The position numbers and the translations under genes are program-made. From Kiritimatiellota bacterium (GTDB taxonomy: Bacteria; Verrucomicrobiota; Kiritimatiellia; JAAZAB01), in contig VSJD01000020.1 in NCBI GenBank assembly GCA_008636095.1, forward strand, positions 1-10,000: a stretch of DNA of 10,000 nt, written 5' to 3'. The notes below the pieces were generated by a model. The model had not been told where the DNA came from, searched no databases, and saw nothing but the letters and a program-made list of their open reading frames with translations. Below, piece by piece: positions 1 through 6,990 of this stretch (its first letter is position 1; each line of letters begins with the position of its first letter).

Positions 1-903
1 GCAGAACGCGTCATCGTGCACAAGGGAACCGAGGCGCCTTTCTCGGGTGAGTACAACAACTTCCACGGCAAGGGCACCTATGTGTGCAGGCGGTGCGGTG
101 CAGAGTTGTACCGGTCGGATTCCAAATTTGATTCGGGTTGCGGATGGCCCAGTTTTGACGATGAAATCCCTGGCGCGGTGCGGCGTCAGCCGGACGCCGA
201 TGGAATGCGGATAGAAATCCTGTGTGTAAAGTGTGGCGCGCACTTGGGTCACGTTTTTTCCGGGGAGCGGCTAACACCAAAGAACACGCGCCACTGCGTA
301 AACTCAATTTCACTGAAGTTTGTCCCGGACGATGCGACGTCTGCAAACAATGCCGCAGCCGTACCAACGGCAACGAAGTCGTCCATACCGCTGACACGCT
401 CCGCCCCAGATTCCGCACCCAAGATTGAGATGGCCATCTTTGCCGGCGGATGTTTTTGGGGCGTTGAATACTATTTTAAGCGGGCAAAGGGCGTGCTTTC
501 GACTCAGGCGGGCTATATGGGCGGCCATACGGATAACCCCACCTATAAGCAGGTCTGTAGCGGCATGACCGGCCATACCGAGGCAGTACGTGTAACCTAT
601 GATCCCGCGCAGACGACTTATGAGAGTATGGCAAAACTGTTCTTTGAGATACACGATCCGACCCAGGTGAATCGGCAGGGGCCTGACATTGGCACGCAGT
701 ACCGGTCCATCGTGTTCTACCAAGGCGACCAGCAGAAGGCGGCGGCCGAGAAGCTCATCGGCATCCTGAAGGCCAAGGGGTATAACGTAGCCACGCAGGT
801 GGTACCCGCCGACACCTTCTGGCCGGCCGAGGATTACCACCAGCAATACTACGAGAAGAACGGCAAGTCCCCATACTGCCACGTCTACAAAAAAAGGTTC
901 TGA
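1..903 (+). CDS. msrBA: Fused peptide-methionine sulfoxide reductase MsrB-MsrA, 5' end missing
   Basis: Bifunctional repair enzyme that reduces methionine-R-sulfoxide (MsrB part) and methionine-S-sulfoxide (MsrA part) in proteins, normally using thioredoxin. The frame is open from base 1, so the real start is upstream; GTG at 16 only begins within the conserved MsrB 'KGTE.PFSGEY' region. Numbering from that GTG, the MsrB zinc cysteines are C24, C27, C70 and C73, and the catalytic cysteine is C94 in RHCVNS. A linker rich in Ala, Ser, Pro and Thr (about 105-135) leads to MsrA, whose catalytic C146 lies in GGCFWGVE. TGHTEAV and a C-terminal C288, a likely resolving cysteine, are also present. 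The domain order is B then A, the reverse of the Neisseria PilB and streptococcal A-B fusions. Any signal peptide would be outside the window, so the cell compartment is unknown. No terminator is evident after the TGA. Confidence 0.95.
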   Translation, partial: AERVIVHKGTEAPFSGEYNNFHGKGTYVCRRCGAELYRSDSKFDSGCGWPSFDDEIPGAVRRQPDADGMRIEILCVKCGAHLGHVFSGERLTPKNTRHCVNSISLKFVPDDATSANNAAAVPTATKSSIPLTRSAPDSAPKIEMAIFAGGCFWGVEYYFKRAKGVLSTQAGYMGGHTDNPTYKQVCSGMTGHTEAVRVTYDPAQTTYESMAKLFFEIHDPTQVNRQGPDIGTQYRSIVFYQGDQQKAAAEKLIGILKAKGYNVATQVVPADTFWPAEDYHQQYYEKNGKSPYCHVYKKRF

Positions 904-991
904 ACAGTGGGCAAATAGAGGGGCGTTCGGGTCATCCTGAATGACGCTCAGATCCAGTTCTTATACAACCATTTCAGCCTGTTTCGGAGTG

Positions 992-2086
992 ATGAAAACA
1001 AGCATAATAAAAACTAAGGGGCCAGTCAATATTTCCACCCTGATTCTGCCTTCACACTCAGAACACTGCTTTACGGTATCCGGCCGGGACTATGCGGCCA
1101 TGCATCGTCTGCTCCGCAGCGCAGCCGAGGAACGGCAGGCGGTAATTCTGAACCGTTTTGTTTTTGCCCCCGGCAGATACCACGAAAACCTCCGGGGAAA
1201 TATGACGGCCGCCGATGGACTGGCCACATGGCTCCAGGGAGATACCTGCCGGGAAACAGAGATTTCTTCAATGCAGGCCTGGGCCATGTCCGGAACTCGG
1301 CCGCAAAGCATTAAAATCAAGGGACGCGAAACAGGGTTTGTTTATGAAGATGAATACGCCCGTTACTGCCGTTTGAGCGGCGTATATCCTGAAAATCTCA
1401 ACGCCTCACGACCGGCACAGGCCCGTGAAGTTTTCAAAATAATGAAGTCGACGCTTGAAGAACAGGGGTTCGGTTTTACCGATACCGTCCGCACGTGGTT
1501 CGCGCTTAACAGGCTGTTGGAATGGTACAAAGAATTTAACCGCGTACGCACAACATTTTTCGAGGAAAACGACGTGTTCGTTAAAATGGTGCCGGCCAGC
1601 ACCGGGGTCGGCCCCGCCAACCAGTTCGGCGCCGCGCTCATATGCGATTTGCTGGCCGTACAGCCAAAGACAAGCCAGCTTAAAATCCAGTCGGTCCCTT
1701 CGCCAATGCAGAGATCCGCGCTGAACTATCGAAGCTCTTTCAGTCGTGCCGTTGAACTGGCCTTCCCAACCCACCGCAGCCTGCTTGTTTCCGGCACCGC
1801 AAGCATCGCCAAGGATGGACAAAGCGCCCACGCGGGAAATCCGGAGCGCCAGATTGATCTAACGATGCACGTCGTCGAGGCGATATTACGTTCACGCAAG
1901 ATGGAATGGAAAGATTTGTTCCGCGGCATCGCTTATTTCAAGAACATGGATGACCGGATTTTTTTCGACAAGTACTGCGCAAACCATGCTATTCCCGCAT
2001 TTTCATTAGCGGTCGCCCACCTCGACCTTTGTCGAAAAGATCTGTTATTTGAAATCGAAGTTGATGCCGTTAAAATTACCGAATGA
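992..2086 (+). CDS. Chorismatase-like protein (FkbO/Hyg5/XanB2 type, RidA/YjgF-fold C-terminus)
   Basis: Family members hydrolyse chorismate to dihydroxycyclohexadiene or hydroxybenzoate products that feed secondary metabolism; the reaction here cannot be assigned from sequence alone. Recognised by a string of family motifs: VRTWF (166-170) followed by EWY..FN.VR, the PASTGVG block (201-207), a YRSSFSRA stretch, VSGTASI (266-272), then [13 protein letters not shown], and the terminal [10 protein letters not shown] with E354 and E356 near the region where the family has a catalytic Glu. Length is 364 aa from ATG 992, close to the usual 330-350. ATG 941 in the same frame would add 17 residues with no family resemblance, and its codon lies in a small hairpin (932-945). 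ATG 992 has GGAG at 986-989, but only 2 nt away, so the start is uncertain. Neighbours give no pathway. Many databases would label it only 'RidA family' or 'endoribonuclease L-PSP'. Confidence 0.8.
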   Translation: MKTSIIKTKGPVNISTLILPSHSEHCFTVSGRDYAAMHRLLRSAAEERQAVILNRFVFAPGRYHENLRGNMTAADGLATWLQGDTCRETEISSMQAWAMSGTRPQSIKIKGRETGFVYEDEYARYCRLSGVYPENLNASRPAQAREVFKIMKSTLEEQGFGFTDTVRTWFALNRLLEWYKEFNRVRTTFFEENDVFVKMVPASTGVGPANQFGAALICDLLAVQPKTSQLKIQSVPSPMQRSALNYRSSFSRAVELAFPTHRSLLVSGTASIAKDGQSAHAGNPERQIDLTMHVVEAILRSRKMEWKDLFRGIAYFKNMDDRIFFDKYCANHAIPAFSLAVAHLDLCRKDLLFEIEVDAVKITE

Positions 2087-2203
2087 TGCCGGCAAAGTAC
2101 GTGCCTTGGCCGACACTCGGGCAGGCTAGTGTAATTGTTTCCAAACTGGCGGCATTGTTCGAACAAAAAAGCAACGGAGTTTTGCTTCTGCCGCGAATTA
2201 ACC

Positions 2204-2209
2204 GGGAGG
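2204..2209 (+). promoter_or_regulatory. Ribosome binding site deciding the GTG start of the SGNH hydrolase
   Basis: GGGAGG lies 8 nt before GTG 2218. It fixes the start at the signal peptide rather than at the upstream ATG (2083) that gives the longest open frame. Confidence 0.8.
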
Positions 2210-2217
2210 TTTTAAGC

Positions 2218-3408
2218 GTGAAAATATTACTGAAGTTGACGATGGTGGCAGTCATGGCCGGCGCCGTTGCCGGAGCACAGGGCGTGGAAATTAACACACC
2301 AACTAATCTTTCGCAGAAGTTGCGGCTGATTCTGCCTTCAGAAATTCAAGCCGTTCCGAATCACGAGATTAATATTTACTTTGACAACATTATCCTCACG
2401 CCCAACATCAATAATTATGTTGTTGATGTCAAATGCGCCAAAGGAACCCAACAGGCGGAACGCTGGACTTTTGCGCCTAACTCGACCATTGATGTCGGCA
2501 CGCATGATCTCCAAATCACCGTTTATGACACGGATAATGCCGTTCTTGCCAAGGCTTCCACGAAAATCCGGGTCGTCCCGCAGAAAGCGGGCGCGGATAA
2601 ACCGCTTTCCTGCCTGATTATCGGCGATAGTCTGACCGGCGCCAGTGTGTATCCCAGCGAGTTCTTCAAACTCTGTCAATCAAACGGCAATCCAAAAGTT
2701 ACATTGATCGGCACGTATCAGCCGGTAAATTATCCACCCGCAATCAGGCATGAGGGATATGGCGGCTGGACGGCCAGCCGATTTGTCACATACTACAATC
2801 CCACCAGCCCGCCTTTGGCTTTAATAAAACCCATCTACGCACGTTCAAGTCCGTTCTTGTTTCCCGGCCCGGACGGCAAACCCAAACTTGATTTCAAAAG
2901 ATATCTGGCAGAAAACAATGCGGGACAGGCACCGGATATTATTACGATCTGCCTGGGATGTAATGACACTTTTGGGGCTAAAGATGAAGCCATTGAACAA
3001 TGCATTGACTCCATGATGACCAACTTGGACATACTCATCACCGAGTTTCAATCAGTGCGCACCGATACCAAAATCGGACTTTTCCTTATCCCGCCGCCAG
3101 CTGCTTCCCAAGATGCCTTTGGTGCCAATTATCAATGCGGACAAACACGCTGGCAATACCGCCGCAATCAGCATCGGGTCGTGGAAAGAATGATGGCAAA
3201 ATACGGCAACCGTGAAAAAGAAAATATTTATCTCATTCCGGCCTATGTCAATATTGACACCGTCCACAACTATCCCAAGCTATCGGCGCCTATCAACTCC
3301 AGGAATTCGGAAAAGATTACGCGCCTTAACAATGGTGTCCATCCGTCTGCCGAAGGTTACCAGCAAATGGCGGATTCCCTCTATTTCTGGGTAAAAAGTC
3401 TTTTTTAA
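2218..3408 (+). CDS. Secreted SGNH/GDSL-family hydrolase (probable carbohydrate or lipid esterase)
   Basis: Exported serine ester hydrolase, 396 aa. The GTG start at 2218 is supported by GGGAGG 8 nt upstream and by a signal peptide directly after it (Lys, hydrophobic stretch, AGAVAGAQG; cleavage near residue 23). The frame stays open upstream to 2083, but that part lacks protein-like features. Residues about 25-130 form a beta-rich N-terminal domain that I do not recognise precisely. The SGNH core follows: IIGDSL with nucleophile S138 (block I), the Gly of GYGGW (block II), LGCND with N249 (block III), and [11 protein letters not shown] with H375 (block V). The usual block V Asp, three residues before the His, is Asn (N372). 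Substrate cannot be read from sequence; acetyl groups on polysaccharide are a reasonable guess for a secreted SGNH enzyme. A 131-nt gap separates it from the preceding gene, so it may be transcribed separately, but I see no convincing promoter. Confidence 0.85.
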   Translation: MKILLKLTMVAVMAGAVAGAQGVEINTPTNLSQKLRLILPSEIQAVPNHEINIYFDNIILTPNINNYVVDVKCAKGTQQAERWTFAPNSTIDVGTHDLQITVYDTDNAVLAKASTKIRVVPQKAGADKPLSCLIIGDSLTGASVYPSEFFKLCQSNGNPKVTLIGTYQPVNYPPAIRHEGYGGWTASRFVTYYNPTSPPLALIKPIYARSSPFLFPGPDGKPKLDFKRYLAENNAGQAPDIITICLGCNDTFGAKDEAIEQCIDSMMTNLDILITEFQSVRTDTKIGLFLIPPPAASQDAFGANYQCGQTRWQYRRNQHRVVERMMAKYGNREKENIYLIPAYVNIDTVHNYPKLSAPINSRNSEKITRLNNGVHPSAEGYQQMADSLYFWVKSLF

Positions 3409-3511
3409 CAGGCGGTGTAATCATCGCAAAAGGTCGAATACACGTTGGTTGCAAAATCATTGAGCCGGCGGTGGTGTGATGGAGAAGGGAACATCCGTCA
3501 ATGCTTAAGGC
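3409..3511. other. Convergent intergenic region without a recognisable terminator
   Basis: This 103-nt spacer lies between the stops of the plus-strand SGNH gene and the minus-strand cbpM. Transcripts meet here, so a bidirectional terminator would be expected. I find only a weak GTGTA/TACAC pairing with a long loop and no hairpin followed by a T-run on either strand. Confidence 0.5.
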
Positions 3512-3835
3512 TTACTTTAAACTTGAATCTTGCCGCCGTTCCAGTTCCTCAATGCGTTCCAGCAGATCCAACACCAGGCCCATGGAGCAAAAACTGACGC
3601 CCAGGTCGCGATGCAGTCGGACGGCCTTGCGAACCTGCGGCAGGATCTCCATGGCAAACCAAGGCTCAGGATCACGTTCACAGGGCGCAACGAGGTCCCA
3701 TTCCAGCAGGTCGCTGATCATCTGTGGCGTGGCCCCCGCCAGGCAGGCCAGCTCCGCCAGGCTCAGCAGGTCCCGGAAAGGCACTGATTCCTCCGCCGGC
3801 CGGCTGGCGGCCTGAAACATATCGCCCTGTTTCAT
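3512..3835 (-). CDS. cbpM: CbpM-like modulator of the DnaJ-type co-chaperone CbpA
   Basis: In E. coli, CbpM binds the J-domain of CbpA and inhibits its co-chaperone and DNA-binding activity. This 107-aa protein has the MerR-like helical layout of the family: LSLAELACLAGAT...ISDLLEWDLV, then a W-containing turn (PWFAME), then V.KAVRLHRDLGV and a C-terminal leucine-rich helix (LVLDLLERIEELERR). The gene lies directly downstream of a CbpA homologue, the standard arrangement. I chose ATG 3835, which has GGAAGA about 7 nt upstream; a TTG at 3856 with GGAG 4 nt upstream would add 7 residues and leave 12 nt to the cbpA stop. Either start implies co-transcription with, and probably translational coupling to, cbpA. 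Last gene of the four-gene run. Confidence 0.85.
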   Translation of the reverse strand: MKQGDMFQAASRPAEESVPFRDLLSLAELACLAGATPQMISDLLEWDLVAPCERDPEPWFAMEILPQVRKAVRLHRDLGVSFCSMGLVLDLLERIEELERRQDSSLK

Positions 3836-3868
3836 CGCTTGTTCTTCCGTAAACAAAATACTCCACGC

Positions 3869-4882
3869 TTACCTCTCGACGCTCGACGCTCTATCCCTTG
3901 GGTTAAACGATGAAACACGCGCCAGCTCGGCAAACAGCGTTTTTTCCTTTTCGTTCAGATGACGAGGCACGGCAACCTGGATGTTCACGATCAGGTCTCC
4001 GTGGTGCCGCGCACCCATCAATCCCTTTCCGCGCAACCGCATGCGCTGGCCGCTCTGCGTCCCCGCCGGCAAGGCCAACATCGCGTTGCCGGTCATGGTC
4101 GGCACGGGCACCTTGGCGCCCAAGGCCGCCTCCCATGGCGTCGCCGGCACGGTCACTTCCAGGTCGGCACCAACCAGACGAAATACCGGATGCGGAGCAA
4201 TCTGTACTCGCAGATACAAATCGCCGGCCGCCCCTTCACCGGCGCCTTGCCCCCCCTGCCCCGCCAGGCGGATACGCGCACCGTCAGCCGTGCCGGGCGG
4301 AATTTGCACGGTGTACTGTTTTGATTCGCGCTGCACCCGTCCATGCTCATCCATGCGGGCAACCTGCAGATGAATGGGTTTCTTGGCGCCGTGGAAGGCT
4401 TCTTCCAGTGAAATGGTCACCGTCGCTTCGTGATCTTCACCGCGCCGTTTGCGGAAGTTCTGAAATGGCCGGCCGCCGGCCTGGCCGGGGCGGAAACCTC
4501 CGCCGGGGCGGAAACCTCCGCCGCCGAAAAGCGTCTCGAAGAAATCGCTGAAGTCGCCCTGATCTTCCGCCGTGTAGCCGCCGGCAGATTCCGGACGAGT
4601 ACCGAATTCATACTGCATCTTTTCCCAGCCGGGCGGTGGCGCGAAATCCTGGCCTGCGTGGTAATTAGCGCCGAGCTGGTCATAGCGCTTGCGTTTCTCC
4701 ACATCGCTGAGCACTTCGTATGCTTCCCCAATTTCCTTAAACCGGGCTTCGGCATCCGGATGCTTGTTGACGTCCGGGTGATATTTCCGGGCCAACTTGC
4801 GGTAGACCTTGCGAATGTCATCGGCGGATGCCGTGCGCGCCACACCCAGCACTTCGTAATAATCTTTGAATTTTACGCTCAT
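3869..4882 (-). CDS. cbpA: CbpA-type J-domain co-chaperone (type II/B DnaJ homologue)
   Basis: Cytoplasmic co-chaperone that stimulates the DnaK ATPase and delivers substrates; E. coli CbpA also binds DNA. The 337-aa protein begins with a J-domain (residues 5-70) containing the HPD motif at 35-37 and the helix IV sequence [10 protein letters not shown] Gly/Phe-rich linker follows, then two C-terminal beta domains ([14 protein letters not shown]..., [27 protein letters not shown]). The zinc-binding CXXCXGXG repeats of true DnaJ are absent, which makes it type II. ATG 4882 is chosen because it precedes the J-domain directly; an in-frame start at 4957 would lie inside the ankyrin gene. RBS is weak and only 5 nt separate it from the upstream stop, so translation is probably coupled. 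The family-typical end at FNPR is followed by eight extra residues encoded partly by a heptamer repeat. Confidence 0.92.
   Translation of the reverse strand: MSVKFKDYYEVLGVARTASADDIRKVYRKLARKYHPDVNKHPDAEARFKEIGEAYEVLSDVEKRKRYDQLGANYHAGQDFAPPPGWEKMQYEFGTRPESAGGYTAEDQGDFSDFFETLFGGGGFRPGGGFRPGQAGGRPFQNFRKRRGEDHEATVTISLEEAFHGAKKPIHLQVARMDEHGRVQRESKQYTVQIPPGTADGARIRLAGQGGQGAGEGAAGDLYLRVQIAPHPVFRLVGADLEVTVPATPWEAALGAKVPVPTMTGNAMLALPAGTQSGQRMRLRGKGLMGARHHGDLIVNIQVAVPRHLNEKEKTLFAELARVSSFNPRDRASSVER
3875..3891 (-). repeat. Heptanucleotide tandem repeat at the 3' end of cbpA
   Basis: CTCGACG occurs twice in tandem plus CTC (plus-strand reading), ending just before the cbpA TAA. It encodes much of the DRASSVER tail that follows the usual FNPR end of the family. 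Compare the heptamer arrays at the end of larE. Confidence 0.7.
4485..4520. repeat. Perfect 18-bp tandem duplication in the Gly/Phe linker of cbpA
   Basis: CCGGGGCGGAAACCTCCG is present twice back to back without a mismatch. It encodes a duplicated GGFRPG hexapeptide in the linker between J-domain and C-terminal domains, so it keeps the frame and changes only linker length. The perfect identity suggests a recent duplication. Confidence 0.9.
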
Positions 4883-4887
4883 ATTTT

Positions 4888-5736
4888 CTATGGATTCTTC
4901 GCGCCAGCGTTTTTTAACACTTCCTCCACGGAGCGTTGGCCCTTCATGACTGCCCATTGGAGCGCGGTTTGTTGGTAATTGTCCGTGGCATTCAAGTCGG
5001 CGCCCTTGGCCAATAACAGGATAACCACGTCAACCGACCCCTTGATCGCGGCCTGATGGAGCGGCGCCAGGCCCAGGTTGTCCTTGATATTCACATCCGC
5101 ACCCTTGGATATCAACGCCTTGACCACATCGACATGGTCATACTTAATTGCCATGACGAGCGGTGTGGTGGCCGATTGATCCTGGGCATTAATGTTCACG
5201 CCTTTGCTCGCCAAAAGTTCGACTACCTCCCGCCAGCCATAGAGCGCCGCCGTATGCAAAGGCGTCAGTCCCAAGTCATCCTGCGCGTTGACCTCGGCCC
5301 CCTTGGCCAGCAATGTCTTGACCACCGTCTTGTGACCCATTCCTGCGGCATTGTGCAGGGGCGTGCGTTTTTTCAAATTACGCGCGTTGACGTCGGCCCC
5401 TTTGGCCAATAGAAGCTCCACCACGTCATCACGCCCCATAAAGGCCGCCAGGTGCAAGGGCGTCGCGCCGGAATCATTGCGCGCGTTGATATCCGCACCT
5501 TTGGAAAGCAGGATCGCAATCACGTCGTGACTACCGCCACCCGCCGCCCAATGCAGGGGCGCAAACCCGTTATTGTCCTTGCTGTTGGCCAGCGCCGGGT
5601 CCTTATCGAGGAATGTCATAACCTGATCAACCTGGCCCAGTTCGCAGGCGGAATAAATCGCCTGCGCCCCCACCGTGCCCGCCAGCAGGCCGGCAATCAT
5701 CACCAGGCCACATCCCATCCACGGCACTCGTTTCAT
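4888..5736 (-). CDS. Exported ankyrin-repeat protein
   Basis: A 282-aa protein with a signal peptide and about eight ankyrin repeats, a protein-protein interaction fold; the partner is unknown. ATG 5736 follows AAGGAGG with 7 nt spacing, the best RBS in the operon, and starts MKR plus a hydrophobic stretch ending GTVGAQA, so cleavage is likely near residue 25 and the protein is probably periplasmic or outside the cell. Repeat 1 (IYSACELG...) is degenerate; repeats 2-5 and 7 carry the TPLH/APLH consensus and LL.KGA.(V/I)NA ends; repeat 6 has TPLV and repeat 8 (TALQWA) caps the array. The protein consists almost entirely of repeats, with no catalytic domain. It sits 40 nt after larE and 5 nt before cbpA. 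Small exported ankyrin proteins occur in many bacteria, some as binding or inhibitor proteins, but no such role can be shown here. Confidence 0.92.
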   Translation of the reverse strand: MKRVPWMGCGLVMIAGLLAGTVGAQAIYSACELGQVDQVMTFLDKDPALANSKDNNGFAPLHWAAGGGSHDVIAILLSKGADINARNDSGATPLHLAAFMGRDDVVELLLAKGADVNARNLKKRTPLHNAAGMGHKTVVKTLLAKGAEVNAQDDLGLTPLHTAALYGWREVVELLASKGVNINAQDQSATTPLVMAIKYDHVDVVKALISKGADVNIKDNLGLAPLHQAAIKGSVDVVILLLAKGADLNATDNYQQTALQWAVMKGQRSVEEVLKNAGAKNP

Positions 5737-5743
5737 GATTATG

Positions 5744-5750
5744 CCTCCTT
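5744..5750 (-). promoter_or_regulatory. Strong ribosome binding site of the ankyrin-repeat gene
   Basis: AAGGAGG on the minus strand lies 7 nt before ATG 5736. It decides the start at the signal peptide rather than the in-frame ATG at 5820 inside larE. It contrasts with the absent or weak sites of larE and cbpA. Confidence 0.9.
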
Positions 5751-5765
5751 GTTTGATTGTCTCAG

Positions 5766-5788
5766 GTGTTCGGTGTTCAGTGTTCGGT
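5766..5788. repeat. Heptanucleotide tandem repeat across the larE stop codon
   Basis: Plus strand reads GTGTTCG, GTGTTCA, GTGTTCG and a partial GT. The larE stop codon (TGA, minus strand) lies inside the second copy. Heptanucleotide short tandem repeats (STRR) are known from cyanobacterial intergenic DNA; whether this is a comparable family is inference. Confidence 0.8.
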
Positions 5789-6703
5789 CTGGCATCTGAC
5801 GGATTGGACGTATGCTTCATCCGGCATCCGTTGCCCCTGCTTGCTTTTCATTCGAAGTTGGGCGTTCGGCGTTTGCTTCCTCTGAACTTCATTCATGCTC
5901 CCCATTCGATAGCCTTCCAAGTCCACGGCAATATATAAAAATCCCTGCCGCTTCGCCAGCTTTGTGATGTGCCGGCGGACCACGGGGATCCATAACCGCC
6001 GGATATCCGCCGCTTCCACTTCAATGCGCGCCACGCTCCCGTGATGCCGCACACGCACCTGCCGGAATCCGAGCCGTCGCAAAGCTTCCTCAACCCTGTC
6101 CACCGCCTTCAGGCCGGCGGGTGTAATCCGCGAACCATAAGGAAAGCGCGAGGCCAGGCAAGCCATGGCCGGCTTGTCGGCCGTTGGCAATCCCATCTGG
6201 CGCGATGCCCGGCGGATATCCGCTTTAGTCAGCCCGGCCCTCAACAGCGGACTGATTATGCCGCATTCGGCGGCGGCACGCCGGCCCGGCCGGACATCCC
6301 GCACGTCATCCGCATTAGTGCCGTCTATAATCCATTCGATAGCGTGCCGGTCGGCCACCTGTCTCAGCCGATGAAAAAGTTCCTGCTTGCAGTAGTAACA
6401 GCGATTGACCGGATTGGCCGCAAACCGCGGAATCCTGAGCTCATTGGACCGGATCAGCAAGTGCCGGATACCAAGCCGCCTGGCAAGGGCCACGGCCGAG
6501 CGCTGTTCCCGTTCCGGGTACGTGGGCGAGAGCGCCGTCACGGCCAGGGCGGAAGCGCCCAATTCCTGCCGGGCCACCGCCGCCAGCAAGGTACTGTCTA
6601 CTCCGCCTGAAAATGCGATCACTACCCGGCCCAGTCGCCGTAAATGGGCGCGCAAACGTTTAAGTTTGCCGGCTTCCATACGATTTTGCTGAGCGGATTT
6701 CAT
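5777..6703 (-). CDS. larE: LarE-type ATP-dependent sulfur transferase (nickel-pincer nucleotide cofactor synthesis)
   Basis: LarE adenylates and then thiolates the pyridinium biscarboxylate precursor of the nickel-pincer nucleotide cofactor of lactate racemase and related enzymes. The 308-aa protein has the PP-loop SGGVDS at 32-37, NRCYYCK with C102 and C105, DGTNADD at 127-133, and ACLASRFPYG with C182, equivalent to the sulfur-donating cysteine of Lactobacillus LarE. A cysteine pair plus this third cysteine fits the LarE type reported to carry a [4Fe-4S] cluster (inference). LarB and LarC are not in the window. The family normally ends at EGYR.GSMNEV; here about 34 residues follow, encoded by spacer-like DNA with heptamer repeats. 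ATG 6703 has no RBS; M9 (6679) is an alternative with none either. First gene of the larE-ank-cbpA-cbpM run, behind a good promoter. Confidence 0.9.
   Translation of the reverse strand: MKSAQQNRMEAGKLKRLRAHLRRLGRVVIAFSGGVDSTLLAAVARQELGASALAVTALSPTYPEREQRSAVALARRLGIRHLLIRSNELRIPRFAANPVNRCYYCKQELFHRLRQVADRHAIEWIIDGTNADDVRDVRPGRRAAAECGIISPLLRAGLTKADIRRASRQMGLPTADKPAMACLASRFPYGSRITPAGLKAVDRVEEALRRLGFRQVRVRHHGSVARIEVEAADIRRLWIPVVRRHITKLAKRQGFLYIAVDLEGYRMGSMNEVQRKQTPNAQLRMKSKQGQRMPDEAYVQSVRCQTEH
5861..5874. repeat. Second short heptamer repeat in the larE tail
   Basis: GGCGTTC is followed directly by GGCGTTT. Read in another phase this is GCGTTCG GCGTTTG, close to the GTGTTCG units 90 bp away. It lies exactly where the larE product passes its family-typical C-terminus. 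Confidence 0.5.
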
Positions 6704-6732
6704 CGGGATAATATTTTACAAAAAAGATGGCG

Positions 6733-6762
6733 TATCATCCGACCTTCCCCCGTTCTTGTCAA
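6733..6762 (-). promoter_or_regulatory. Sigma70-like promoter of larE and the downstream operon
   Basis: On the minus strand a perfect TTGACA (6762-6757) is followed after 18 nt by ATGATA (6738-6733); in the usual 17-nt register the -10 would be GATGAT, four of six consensus bases. Transcription would start about 25 nt before ATG 6703 and produce a T-rich leader without Shine-Dalgarno. The same spacing and hexamers occur at 7363-7392. Confidence 0.6.
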
Positions 6763-6800
6763 TCGCAATCCCGCTCGAAGCGTACCTCAGCCATCTGAGT

Positions 6801-6848
6801 GTAGAGCCGACTTTATGTCGGCTATAGCCGGTGTAAAACCGGCTCTAC
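6801..6848. repeat. 48-bp double-hairpin palindromic element (REP-like)
   Basis: The element is strikingly symmetrical. GTAG (6801-6804) pairs with CTAC (6845-6848). Inside are two perfect hairpins, each with a 7-bp stem and 5-nt loop: AGCCGAC/GTCGGCT (6805-6823) and AGCCGGT/ACCGGCT (6826-6844), separated by AT. An alternative fold pairs the outer GTAGAGCCG with CGGCTCTAC, leaving the palindrome GGCTATAGCC in the middle. It lies in the intergenic region between the divergent larE and nfu genes, is too short to code, and looks like a mobile palindromic repeat or a structured RNA leader. Confidence 0.8.
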
Positions 6849-6933
6849 CGCCGACATTCCCCCCACGTAACTTATAGCTGTGGGGTTACCTCGAAGCAAG
6901 ACACGTGCATCCGATTTGTGTTCCTGTATTTCC

Positions 6934-6963
6934 TTTACAGTCCACCGCATTATTTGCTATACC
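6934..6963 (+). promoter_or_regulatory. Possible promoter of nfu
   Basis: TTTACA (6934-6939) and TATACC (6958-6963) are separated by 18 nt and precede the nfu RBS. Match to consensus is moderate at -35 and weak in the last two bases of -10. Confidence 0.35.
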
Positions 6964-6990
6964 CAGCAGCAAATTAAATTCCACGACAGA

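Noticed and set aside
310..882. Long minus-strand open frame opposite msrBA
   Set aside because: It is a shadow of the msrBA coding strand; the plus frame has all catalytic motifs and this one has no recognisable protein features.
941..991. ATG 941 as start of the chorismatase-like gene
   Set aside because: The 17 extra residues lack family resemblance, there is no RBS at proper distance, and the codon is within a small hairpin; ATG 992 is preferred though not certain.
2166..2187. Possible terminator AAGCAA/TTGCTT before the SGNH gene
   Set aside because: The stem is short and AT-rich, the T-run is within the stem region, and the match could be chance.
2083..2217. ATG 2083 as start of the SGNH hydrolase
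   Set aside because: It would place the signal peptide 45 residues inside the protein, while GTG 2218 has a strong RBS directly before the signal peptide.
4883..4957. N-terminal extension of cbpA to 4957
   Set aside because: It overlaps the end of the ankyrin gene in another frame and precedes the J-domain with unrelated residues.
4430..4978. Plus-strand open frame of 182 codons opposite cbpA
   Set aside because: It arises from the high-GC complement of cbpA; the minus strand has the HPD motif and full domain order.
5766..5874. Heptamer repeats as a CRISPR array
   Set aside because: Units are only 7 bp with no unique spacers of constant length and no cas genes nearby.
6861..6889. Pseudoknot from CCCCAC/GTGGGG and GTAA/TTAC
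   Set aside because: The two stems would need zero-length crossing loops, which is not sterically possible; at most they are alternative pairings.
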